From Siphonodentalium dalli (Eukaryota > Mollusca > Scaphopoda > Gadilida > Siphonodentaliidae): DNA of 64,000 nt. The stretch is from assembly GCA_032622095.1 (NCBI GenBank), contig CP136063.1, positions 67,845,897-67,909,896 on the forward strand, given 5' to 3'. Positions 36,230-46,269 of this stretch are shown one piece after another; position 1 is the first letter of the stretch; each line of letters opens with the position of its first letter. The notes beneath the pieces were generated by a model. It made no database searches and was not told the origin of the DNA. It was given only the letters and a program-made list of their open reading frames with translations. The position numbers were made by a program, and so were the translations under genes.

Positions 36230-36413
36230 GTTAACTTTTCAAAATTCGAAAACTGACGTGGCTGAAAATAGCGGCCATCTTAAAAATGGCGGCCATCTTG
36301 GATTTTCGCGTGGTTTGTCGAACAATATTGTTTAGTGGCCCATACTGATCATTCGTGCCAAATTTCATGCTTGTATCACCAAGTGAACGATTTTCCACTT
36401 AGCCGCCCTACTA
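36230..36413. repeat. Right terminal inverted repeat of the 3.6-kb element
   Basis: Reverse complement of the left end with small gaps. It contains GCGGCCATCTT and GGCGGCCATCTTGG, then the conserved CACTTAGCCGCCCTAC terminus. Confidence 0.85.
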
Positions 36414-36439
36414 GTAGTATGCCATTCATATTAACACGT

Positions 36440-37700
36440 TTATCTTCTACAAGCTGGGGTACACGCGGCGTGGTTCGAGTCAACAACGAGTAAATTATAA
36501 GTGCCCCTTCAAGTCATTTAAATTAATTATTAGTCAGCTGAGGTAAACATCACCCATTGCATGACATTTTCCAATAAAGTTACATCCATCGTTTAAGTAG
36601 ATTAATATGCTTAATTATAAGAGTCTAAAAACGCTCTTTATTGCTAATTATTAGTGCATCTTTACTAGTAAGTCATCTGATGTCACATGACACTCCCCGT
36701 GTCAAATAACCATTGTGTACCAATTTCCCACATATCTTCTGAGCTGATAATTAATACAGCTGAGCTTGTCACCCCTTTCGTTCAGTACTACCCAGCTTTA
36801 TAACATTTTCAGTTGGGTACCCATGCAGCTTTTATAAAATTTTGAAAACAACTGACGACAGTCACTGATTAAATCACGTTATGTGTGATATTTCATAAAG
36901 CTGAGTAGCCAAATGTAAATTTAAAAAAAACTGGGTACAAAATTTAACGAAAGGGGATGACAGTGACCATTTCAACGATAATAAACGCTCTTCATTTGTC
37001 ATCTAGGTTAATATAATTTACTAGTCCATCTGAGTAACCTGAGGTCAAAGGCGCCTATACCATAATACTCACCTGTCATGTGCATCAATTTACATAGCTA
37101 CATATCATCTAAGCTGATAAGGAACACTTTTTATTTATCATATATGATATAATAATAATAATAATAATATGTCCCCCTTCAGGATCAACAACGGCTATTC
37201 AATGGTACGCTGTGTGTCAATTTACCCCTATATACCAATTTCCAGCAACCAGGGTCAAACCATTTTGAGTATATTTAGTTATAACTGTTTATTAGTGACC
37301 ATTTAAGTCATATGAAATCAACAACTCCTATATAATGACACGTCTTGGCTCAATATACCACTGTGAACAATTTTCAATGTCCAGATTCCAACCATTTTGA
37401 GTGTATAATTAATTATTTAGATAAATTAATTGTTAGTGCCATTTTAAGACATCTGTCATCAACAACACATATCCCATGACACTCCACAGGTCAGTTGACC
37501 CTTGTGTTCAGCAACCAGGGTTCAGCCGTGCAATTGATCACCCATAGCCCGAAAGACAAACATATTTGAGTTTTCTTAGTATATAAATGCACTCCTGATG
37601 TCATATTTATATACAAATTGTCACTATTGTGTCAGTGATGAGACATGATTGATATAAATGACTCGAGATTAAATGGGAAATTTAAAGTAATTAGATCAAC
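36440..37700. repeat. Degenerate tandem repeat, about 170-bp units
   Basis: AGTGACCATTTAAGTCAT-, CATGACACTCCACAGGTCA- and CCAATTTCC/AGCAACCAGGGTTC-type words recur several times, interrupted by the MITE at 36768-36961. No gene seen. Confidence 0.6.
36768..36961. mobile_element. MITE with GTCACCCCTTTCGTT ends
   Basis: GTCACCCCTTTCGTTCAG pairs with AACGAAAGGGGATGAC; the interior has CCCAGCTTTATAA and its inverse. Confidence 0.8.
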
Positions 37701-38215
37701 ATTTAAAGATGCATAATCCGAATTAACCCTTTCAGTGCCAAGTCCGATTTTTGTATCAACCCATATTTCCTTGATCATTTTTCAAATTTATTGATTATAA
37801 TAATGTGATACAGCTCTTTCCATCAATGTATCACATTATTATAATCAATAAATTTGAAAAATGATCAAGGAAATATGGGTTGATACAAAAATCGGACTTG
37901 GCACTGAAAGGGTTAACACTCCCAGATGACTATTTGACTTCGGGGGGGGGGGGGGGGGGGGGGGTGAAAAATATTTTATTCTAGTCGAGGAATCCCCCCC
38001 CCCCCCCCACATCAAAGCTCAGAGTGATCAGATATTGATTTTTGAAATTTGTTATATCTCGAAATGTGTAATTATAGTCGTTGTGGCCCAGAAACGAGTT
38101 GTCAAACCGATTGTCTTGGACAAAATTGCAGATGAAGATGGATAACTCTAAAATCAAGTGGTAAAACGGCCAAATTTTGTGATAGGCAAGTGATAATATG
38201 GCCATATGAGAGCTT
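37700..38215. repeat. Dispersed repeat, copy 2 (TTAA site occupied)
   Basis: Same sequence as 2765-3060, but a 194-bp foldback element sits in the TTAA. A G-run (37941-37964) and a C-run (37996-38009) have expanded on either side of AAAATATTTTATTCTAGTCG. Confidence 0.85.
37723..37916. mobile_element. Foldback TTAA element, family B, without core
   Basis: Almost perfect 190-bp palindrome. Its arms start TTAACCCTTTCAGTGCCAAG and run to a short loop GCTCTTTCCATCAA. It is flanked by duplicated TTAA (piggyBac-type target). The outer ends match family B elements at 16457, 46515, 46943 and 51760. Confidence 0.93.
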
Positions 38216-38312
38216 TCCGATGAATGGCAACAAGCCACATTTCCAACTAAATCCTGAAAAATTACCCATAATTCTGCTGTGGTTAAGGAGTCGATTATTT
38301 ACGGCATTACAG
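38208..38312. mobile_element. Mariner-like MITE, right arm only
   Basis: GAGAGCTTTCCGATGAATGG to CGGCATTACAGTA, joined directly to the dispersed repeat ending at 38207. Confidence 0.8.
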
Positions 38313-38579
38313 TATAATGGTAATTCATTACTTCTCATTTTAAAAGTAATGATAATTGTAATGCAGATGAAAGGTCGCATACCTAATGTCCTCCGCATCG
38401 AGGTGGCTTTTTGGGACGTTGGCTATTTAAAGAACAAATAATACAAATTCTTGCAAAATTTGACTCAAACTAGACAATAACCTGCATGCTCTCAAAGGTG
38501 AGCCATTCATCAAGTATCAAGATCTTTTGAAGAATGCTCAATTTATCATTGAGACAACACAAATGTTATTTCTAAATGT

Positions 38580-39140
38580 AATAAAATAGAACTTGGCCTG
38601 CATCTTACAAATTACAACCACGTGCCAAATATCAAGAAATTCTATTGAATATGCTCGTTACTACGAAAACAGCACTTTCTAAGTAAAAAAAGGGGAATAA
38701 CTCCATCAAAAATCATTGTAATGTGACCGAATTCAAACTTGGCCTGTGTTTTCTCAAATGTGAACCATGTACCAAATGGCAAGAAATTCAGTTGAATATT
38801 GCACAAGTTACCATGCTGACAACACGAAAACAGCAAGTTCCAAGTCGAAAAAGGAGCATATAACTCCATAAAAAATTATCAGACCGTGACCACATTCGAA
38901 CTTGAACTGCGTCTTCTCAAATGTGAACCACATATCAAATATCAAGAAATATATCTGTTGAATATTGCTCAAGTTATCATGCGAACAAGGATGGACGGAC
39001 ACACAGATGCATGCACACACGCACAGACAGACATGCTGATTAGAATAGTCCTCCGAAATTTTTCGGGGGACAAAAAATGGCAAGTAATAGACCCATTCCT
39101 GACTTTATCACACACCAAGTTTCATAAAATTATGTAAAAT
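38580..39140. repeat. Related tandem repeat, about 135-bp units
   Basis: Four units share AACTTGGCCTG-TTCTCAAATGTGAACCA, TACCAAATATCAAGAAATTC and AAAAAGGGGAATAACTCCAT, ending in GGATGGACGGACACACAGATG. Same construction as the other dispersed arrays, but a different subfamily. Confidence 0.75.
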
Positions 39141-40106
39141 ATTTTTCAATGGACAAAGTCAGACTGACGAACATCGCTCATTTCTATAGACCACTGGGGA
39201 AATATAATTGTATTCATTTGGAAAGATGACTACCTTAACTTAGTTTCTGTATTAAAGAATGTCCAATTGCTTGTTGATAAATGAAATATTGAGATAATGA
39301 TGATTTATATTCGGGCCACAAGTCCCATTAATCCCAGTTTGATTCAACTGCGGGCCTTTATAGCCACTATTTATCTCATGAGTCGAGACACTTTTTTCAT
39401 TAAGAATAACACTAGGAATATTCACAGGTTGGACCATTTGGAAAAGTTTGCCATCGCTGCCTGGCTTTAGCCTTTCCATTAGAATTAATGTTCAAAGTTA
39501 TTTCTGTTTGCATTGTCAATTGGTCATGTGCACAGACAGTGTACGAATCTTGTAATTTGCATGTTTCACATGACAGAAGTCTTTAAATAGCATTTCTTTT
39601 TAAGTTAGTGTATTGTTCCATGAAATTACTTTGGCATACTGTGTAAAATTGTTGTAAGACCGGGATGTCGCAAACAAATTTCCAGGATACAAGGTTTGGG
39701 TCTGAGCCTCGGTCTCAGCTTTTCCAATGCATCTGAGATTTCTGGTGCTTCTCGTTAAGCTTACATTATTAGCATTCCATGCATCTGTTTTTGGTTATTT
39801 AAAACATTCCACATCATTTATCTTCCTTATCCTGTTATTTTAATTTTCACAGTTTATTATAAAACTTTTGCGGTATGAGTCCCCAATTTCATTTGGAAAA
39901 AAACTTGCGTTGGAGGGGTGGGTCTCCGAGATCAGATATAGGTAAAAACTCATGTTTCCCGGGTGGTGGGTCCCAAAAATTTTAACGTTGTATCCTGGAG
40001 TTTTGTCCAGATCCCTCCACTGGTAAGACCAAATTTATTTCTTCTATAAAAATACCTTCTCTGACCATGATTTAGTCGAATGAAATGTACTATATTGATT
40101 ACAACT

Positions 40107-40188
40107 TGGGAGACTGGCATACATAAGAATATACATTGGCACAGGGTTTTCGCAAAATTTCAGGAAGCTCCAGTTATGGAAGTGTTAA
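40107..40188. mobile_element. Family C right end
   Basis: Half palindrome, GGGTTTTCGCAAAATTTCAG, then CTCCAGTTATGGAAGTGTTAA. Confidence 0.8.
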
Positions 40189-40327
40189 CAAGAGAAGGTG
40201 AATATAATGTAGAGGAACCTTTTTGGATGTTTTGGGGCAGGAAACAATAGTAAAGGTTTAAACTAGTATACCCTTCTGTTTACTCATCAGTGAATGTTCA
40301 GACAAACTGGGATTGCAACACCACGGC

Positions 40328-40763
40328 GGGGAATCACATGGTTTCGAGGTTGGTGAGTACCACGCATTCAAAATGTGCAAACGCACAAAAACATAATATA
40401 CGAGGAACTGACACAAAACATAGCAGTTTGACTGTAACGAGCATATGCTAGTTTATATTTGAAACAAGTTGACACCTTATTTGTTTGGAAATACTTAGTG
40501 GTTTTCTATAACATTCTGACCAAAGTTGCCAGTCGGAGGTGCGTGGTATACACCAGTCCAACTTTGGTCAGAATGTTAGAGCAAACAAATATGAATTTGG
40601 ACATAAATGAGGTATAAGCTTGTTTGAAAAATATTATCGTAGCTGTCAAAATAATGTCATATCTTAATATATTGCCTTTTTTCCTCACGTCTGGTCTCGT
40701 TTTAGATCGCCTCAGCCATTTTGAATGCGTGATACTCATCAACTCGAAACCACGTGATTCCCC
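40328..40763. mobile_element. Foldback element, 436 bp
   Basis: GGGGAATCACATGGTTTCGA and TCGAAACCACGTGATTCCCC form the outer arms. AACATTCTGACCAAAGTTG and its inverse form an inner hairpin at 40511-40580. Absent from the related segment at 42480. Confidence 0.85.
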
Positions 40764-40928
40764 ACTGTAAACACAGATTTACCAGAAAATGACAGAATAC
40801 AGGCTCTGACAAAGCTCCAGATGGACAGACGAGGGTCAGGGGACAATAACTATTGAACCAACAAGAAGTTGCCTTGCAGGTAGTTTGTATGTTGTTGTGT
40901 GTAGATGTCTGAAACATTGAATGCTCCA

Positions 40929-41164
40929 TTAACCCTTTCATGACTGGTGCAGCAGTAAAGATCCTGTGCCAGTGCATTCTCTTATATATGCAAGTCTCCC
41001 ATAGGGAGCCTCTCATATATAACAGATACCACTGGCTTACAAGGTCAAGGTAAATATTATTAGGCCAATACATTCTCTTATATATGCATGGCTCCCTTAT
41101 AAGAGAATGCATTGGCACAGGGTTTTCACAAACTTTCAGGACGCTCCAGTCATGGAAGGGTTAA
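40929..41164. mobile_element. TTAA element, family C, full length
   Basis: TTAACCCTTTCATGACTGGT to CCAGTCATGGAAGGGTTAA. The two palindromes have CTCCCATAGGGAG tips instead of the CGACC tips of family A. Confidence 0.9.
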
Positions 41165-41639
41165 AATAGTTACTTGGATGAGTTAGACAACTCAGGTTGA
41201 AATTAATAATATTAAGTTTGTAATTCATATATGGTTGAGATATCTGCTCGGAAGCAGCTGTCGGAAGTATGAAAAATTTAATTCGTGATAAACTAAGAAT
41301 AACTCCAGAATGGAAAATGCAAACAAACTCATTATACATCTCTGAATGTCCTCATGCCAATGAACATCCTTACCAAATTTCATTGAGATCTGAAAACCCA
41401 ATGTTGAGATGTCTGCTCGACATATTGACACAGATCGGAGGATCGGACACGTGTAATCCAGTATACCCACCAATCACTTGTTTGTGGGGTATTCTTACAA
41501 CAGACAGCTAATTTGGCAACAGTGTCGATGCACAAATGTGCAATTCACTTCTGTTGCACGGCATCAACAAGTGCTCACCCTACGAGCTCTAATTAGGCAA
41601 TGTCATGTGATTGGCGCACCCCAGAAGAAGGTCTTCAAC

Positions 41640-41755
41640 CCTTCCCCGACCCATAGGGAGCTTCACATATAAATAATCTACTGGCTTAATAGGTCAAGTT
41701 AAATATAGTTAGGCCAATACATTCTTTTATATATGCGAGGCTCCCTTTGGCAACG
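41640..41755. mobile_element. Family C internal fragment
   Basis: CCCATAGGGAGCTTCACATA, TTACTGG-type boundary and TTAGGCCAATACATTC show an end-less copy between two direct repeats (41500-41640 and 41755-41870). Confidence 0.75.
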
Positions 41756-41866
41756 GGGTCAATGCACAAATGTGCAATTTGCTTCTGTTGCACATCTACA
41801 AGCGCTTGCTATATGTGCTCTAATTAGGTGACATCATGTGATTGGCGCACTCCATGAAGAAGGTCT

Positions 41867-42115
41867 TCAACCCTTCCATGACTGAAGCTTCCTGAAATTT
41901 TGCGACAACACTGTGCCAATGGATTCTTATATTCTCCCATAGGGAGCCTCACATATAGAGAATGAACTGGCTTACAATGTCAAGGTAAATATGGTTGGGC
42001 CAATGCATTATTTGATATATGCAAGGCTCGCTTTGGGAGAGTTGTATATATAAGAGTATGCATTGGCACAGGGTTTTCGGAAAATTTCCGGAAGCTCCAG
42101 TCATGGAAGAGTTAA
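41867..42115. mobile_element. TTAA element, family C, diverged
   Basis: TCAACCCTTCCATGACTGAAG to CCAGTCATGGAAGAGTTAA. Both palindromes have decayed arms. Confidence 0.85.
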
Positions 42116-42182
42116 CAAGAGATGGTGAATATAATGTAGAGAAACCAATTGGATGTTTTGGAGAGGGAAAAATAGTCGAGGT

Positions 42183-42432
42183 TTAACCCTTTACCCAACA
42201 AACCGGCCAAAACCGGCCAAATAAAGCTTCAACAGCCTAAAATATCTTCGGTCTGTCTCAATAGAACCATACAAATATGGATATCATTGGAATCGGCTCC
42301 TTGACCACATTGTGATAGTTAGTTATGCCCTGTGCCAATGCATTCTCTTATATATGCGAGTCGACCTATGGTCGACTCGCATATATAAGAGAATGCATTG
42401 GCACAGGGCCCTTCTGTTGGGTAAAGGGTTAA
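42183..42432. mobile_element. TTAA element, family A, single-palindrome form
   Basis: Ends TTAACCCTTTACCCAACA/TGTTGGGTAAAGGGTTAA with one perfect core palindrome. It carries the long arm on the left, the reverse of the copy at 20641. Paralogous empty site at 40257-40262. Confidence 0.95.
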
Positions 42433-42655
42433 ACTAGTATACTCTTCTGTTTACTCATCAGTGAATGTTCAGACAACCTGAGATTAGAACATGGATTTAC
42501 GAGAGAATACAGGCTCGGACAAAGTTCCGGACAGACGAAGGTTATTACTGTAGTCTTCTGACGGAATATCGGGGGACAACAAGATCAATAAGAGGTTGCC
42601 TTGCTGGCAATTTGAATGTTGTTGTATGTAGAGGTCTGAAACATTGAATGCACCA

Positions 42656-42852
42656 TTAACTCTTTCATGACTGGAGCTGCGCTGGTGTAGCAGTAAAGAT
42701 CCTGTGCCAGTGCATTCTCTGATATATATATAAGAGATTACACTGGCTTACAAGGTCAAGTTAAATATTGTTAGGCCAATGCATTCTCTTATATATGCGT
42801 GGCTCCCTTTGGGAGACTCACATTTTTTAGAGAATGCATTGGCACAGGGTTT
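42656..42852. mobile_element. Family C element, right end lost
   Basis: TTAACTCTTTCATGACTGGA start, AGCAGTAAAGATCCTGTGCC arm. It breaks after GCACAGGGTTTTGGGG at a segmental-duplication junction. Confidence 0.82.
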
Positions 42853-43186
42853 TGGGGAAGGAAAAAATAGACAAGGTTTGTAAAACTAATTTACTCTTCT
42901 GTTTACTTATCAGTGAATGTTCAGACAAACTGAGATTACAACACGGTAACCCTGTAATGATGTGGAGACAAATTGTATTTAGATCAGAACACAGTTCATG
43001 GTGAATAAATACAAAACCAAATTGTGTAAATGAAATCCAGGTGTTTGGTGGTGATATTTGAGACAGCATGGTTAGAACACAAATAAGATGTTATCAAGAA
43101 GCAAACAATTTGAACAAAGCATAAGATGGGTCAAATAAATCTGTAGAGTAATACTGAATTGACAAAATAATAAAGTCTGTATATCC

Positions 43187-43470
43187 CTTTACCCAACAGA
43201 ACGGCCCTGTGCCAATGCATTCTCTTATATATGCGAGTCGACCATAGGTCGCCTCGCATATATAAGAGAATGCATTGGTTTAACACATTAAAAATTAAAA
43301 AATTGTTAAAGAATGTAAGAAAAAATGGTAAAAAAAATTTGTTTAGGCCAATGCATTCTCTTATATATGCGAGGCGACCTATTGTCGACTCGCATATATA
43401 ATAGAATGCATTGGCACAGGGCATAACTGTAACCATCACAATGTGGTCAAGGAGCCGGTTCCAATGATAT
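43187..43470. mobile_element. TTAA element, family A, both ends damaged
   Basis: Starts CCCTTTACCCAACAG with the TTAA altered. It has two palindromes and then breaks at GGTTCCAATGATATC, where an AGGTCCCC MITE fragment begins (43471). Confidence 0.85.
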
Positions 43471-43556
43471 CAGGTCCCCATAGGTTGAATTTAGTGATGC
43501 TATCCCATACAGCAGGCTAGAGTCATCAAATTCACCCTCTGGGAACATCATTCATG
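43471..43556. mobile_element. hAT-type MITE fragment
   Basis: AGGTCCCCATAGGTTGAATT to TTCACCCTCTGGGAACATCA; the outer tips are absent. Confidence 0.8.
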
Positions 43557-45189
43557 CACCAGATTAGTCCAAAAATGGTTCCAGAAGTAGTTTGGAATAG
43601 ATGATTGCCAGCAATCATTGACAAATGGAGACAATGAAAAGAAAGAGGATGGTACTGAAGAAATTGACTTGTTTCACATGGTCATCACGTTTTATTTTTA
43701 ATGAAATTTCCTCCAATTATTTATTTAAAACAATTTACTTTTGTCATTAAACACGGCTGCAAAACTATCTGAACAGCAAGTGATCAACATTTTATTGAGA
43801 TTTTATCTCAAATTACGACTTGTGTACATAGACACATTATGCACCAGTGTTACTGTCACATCAAGACTTCATGGACTTTGTCAACATATATAGAAACAGG
43901 TTTATAGAGAAATGAGCTCTATTGTCGAAAGTCGGAAACTGCTAGGGTAATAGTATAGTGCACTGGACATAACGCTCAGGCATATGCCAGCGGTGGTAAT
44001 CACTTAGCTGTGGGGAGATAGCGAGGTAGTTTTAACAGATGACGTACGACCTAAAGAGTTATACAATATTACAAAGTTGCATTCTGTTCCTATAATGGAT
44101 ACAATAACATGAATGACCTTTAATACAACCGATAGTATATGAATATTGGATAAATTTCTTTATAAACTGTATAATTGATATAATTCACCGGATTACTCAA
44201 TTTACTGTGAAAATACATTGTCGCAAAATTAATATGTTAACAATAAGGTTAATAAGGAAACAGCAATACAGTAGCCTGATTTACGAACTTTTTCCCACTA
44301 TACATGAAGAAAATAATTGATTTCTTCTGATTTATCCTCCATTTCTATTATTTTAACTGTTTTATAGAAAAATAATACCACTGCTTTATTTTATAATTTG
44401 ATAAAAAGTTTAGTAGTTTCAAAAATCTTGTGAAATTTGCATGCATAGTTCAATTCTTTGCAGATTGTTAGGTGGCGATGAATATTTTATATATGGGAGA
44501 AGTAAAAAAATAAAAAATATATTTTCCCTCCTGCATCGTCATTTTTTTCCATCCAAATGTTCGTAACCAGGCTATAATATTGTTGTGGACCAATTCTCAT
44601 TTAACAAGGATGGACGGCTAAGTGAAATACAATACATGTATATAAATTTAGTTTTTGGTTCACTACAACTGGAATGATTTCAACATTTCTAACACAATAT
44701 GTTTCAAGTAACAGCTTCCAGTTATATCACACTTTGGTTTCGGCTTAAAATGTAATGTGAAATGTGGTATCTTTTTGAAGGTATTTATAATGCAATATCC
44801 CACAAGATACAAGCTATAGCTAACTTGAATGCAGCAAACAGACCTGTCACCATTAGATAAGAAGCATACTCTGGTGCAATCAAAAGTTATTCAACCCAAA
44901 ATTTTGGAAAATTTCAAATGGATGCACTGGGAAATATTATGTTGTATTTTTTTATGGTTAGGATATGGTGGATAAAGAATATATCCCAGACATGAGATGC
45001 TACCACCATCCTAGCTGGTTATTACAATGTTCCATTCTCAATGAAATTAACTAATAGCAAAAGAATCAATATCGCACTGACTAACCACTAACCAAATGAA
45101 TCCCTATTAACAGTTTTGTACTTGTTATTTTTCTCAATGCTATGAATTAATTGGGGAAATTCAAATTCCACCATTATTTCCAATAGCTT
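43557..45189. other. Intergenic AT-rich DNA, nothing recognised
   Basis: Downstream of NNT. No repeat family seen elsewhere in the window and no credible exon. Confidence 0.5.
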
Positions 45190-45197
45190 GCAGTCAT

Positions 45198-45643
45198 CAA
45201 GCCTGCAAATAGCGTGTCTGTCATTTGCAGAATGAGGTCCCCAGAGGGTGAATTTAGTGATGCTATCCCGCACAGCGGGCTAGCATCACCAAATTCACCC
45301 TCTGGAGACCTCATTCTGCTTAGGCCTCATCTTCTGGTAAGTATCTATAGTATCAAATTTAACATTGTTTTTAGTTACATTTTCCTTCTAGGAAGTTTCT
45401 ATATCCCCTAAATTGCAGAAGATAAATTTCATAATTGAGGTGCCCAATGGGTGAACATCACCAACTTCAAGTAGGGAACTTCAATCTGATCCTAGGCCTG
45501 CCATAGCAGTTGAGGGCCTTAGCAGAATGAGGTCCCCAGAGGGTGAATTTAGTGATGCTAGCCCGCTATGCGGGATAGCGTCACTAAAATCACCCTCTAG
45601 GGACCTCATTCTGCAAATGACAGACACGCTATTTGCAGACTTG
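45198..45643. mobile_element. hAT-type MITE, 446-bp parent form
   Basis: CAAGCCTGCAAATAGCGTGT to ACGCTATTTGCAGACTTG. Two AGGTCCCC palindromes flank about 200 bp with a separate GAGGTGCCCAATGGG inverted motif. Perfect GCAGTCAT duplication at 45190-45197 and 45644-45651. Confidence 0.95.
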
Positions 45644-46122
45644 GCAGTCATGGAAGCTCTTGTAATCTCATTTGTACATGAAGGTGCAGACAACAAATCC
45701 AATCTGTCAAAAAGCAGATGTGGACAGCTATCATTTATAATGTGCTTGTATCTGGTTACTGTGTCACAATCACCTACTCATGCAAATATATAAAATATAC
45801 AGTGATATCACCAACAAATCTATAAGTTACAAGGCATAATTCCCTACAATATGCGATTTTCCTAAAACATCTGTTAAATTTTCATCAATCAAGTTTTTCA
45901 AAACAAGCTTATAGTTTAAATTTTTTTGTCGTGAAATTAAAGATAAAAGCTCTGTTAATTTTTTTCCATTGTCCTATCCATTAGAACAATGGCTTCATTT
46001 TACAATCTGTTTGGTATAGGATATTATTTCGTAAAATTATGCCTTGAAAAATATTTCATGATTTTTTTGCACAGCACTAAGTGTAGACAATGTATAGAAA
46101 TAACATCTATCATGAGCGGTCA

Positions 46123-46269
46123 TTAACTATCGGACTCTTTGAGTTTGTTGAGAAGACCATCGCATGTCTTTTTGGCATCACCTAGCAACATCCCAGTGTT
46201 TTCTTTGAAGAATATTGGATTGTCAACAGCCGCATATCCCACACCGAGGGTTCTCTTCATCACAACGAC
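46123..46269 (-). CDS. NNT: NNT terminal exon
   Basis: Acceptor TTATTGCAG, 147 nt, 48 codons plus TAA. It encodes [20 protein letters not shown], then [20 protein letters not shown] and KLKESDS. [17 protein letters not shown] and GDAKKTCD are the conserved C-terminus of NNT. It follows a 5.2-kb intron that holds a hAT-like element, two TTAA elements and three tandem arrays. Confidence 0.96.
   Translation of the reverse strand, partial: VVVMKRTLGVGYAAVDNPIFFKENTGMLLGDAKKTCDGLLNKLKESDS

Larger units (their letters stand above)
32789..36413 (+). mobile_element. 3.6-kb TIR DNA transposon with uncharacterised transposase-like gene (decayed)
   Basis: Inverted ends of about 170 bp begin AGTAGGGCGGCTAAGTG at both termini and continue with shared blocks (TTGGTGATACAAGCATGAAA, GCTCGACAAACCA-like, AAGATGGCCGCC). 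The target duplication is short, TA or GTA; the end sequence itself makes the choice ambiguous. Inside, plus-strand frames spell one broken protein. I recognise it as a family found in many copies in cnidarian and mollusc genomes, without a known function. No single frame is intact. Confidence 0.85.
40190..43000. repeat. Segmental duplication interrupted by mobile elements
   Basis: 40190-40325 plus 40780-40945 matches 42115-42182 plus 42430-42680 (GGTGAATATAATGTAGAG, TTCTGTTTACTCATCAGTGA, GTCTGAAACATTGAATG). A third partial copy is at 42853-42950. The differences are mainly the foldback (copy 1) and a family A element (copy 2). Confidence 0.85.

Noticed and set aside
36460-36490. tRNA B-box-like GGTTCGAGTC
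   Set aside because: No A box at the right distance and no cloverleaf can be drawn around it.
39252-39479. Minus-strand frame MERLKPGSDGKLFQMVQPVN as a gene
   Set aside because: Composition is protein-like, but there are no splice borders, family motif or neighbouring exon. Length is within chance expectation for this DNA.
41269-41511. Plus-strand frame MKNLIRDKLRITPEWKMQTN as a gene
   Set aside because: It runs through ACCAAATTTC-type dispersed repeat words and has no recognisable domain.
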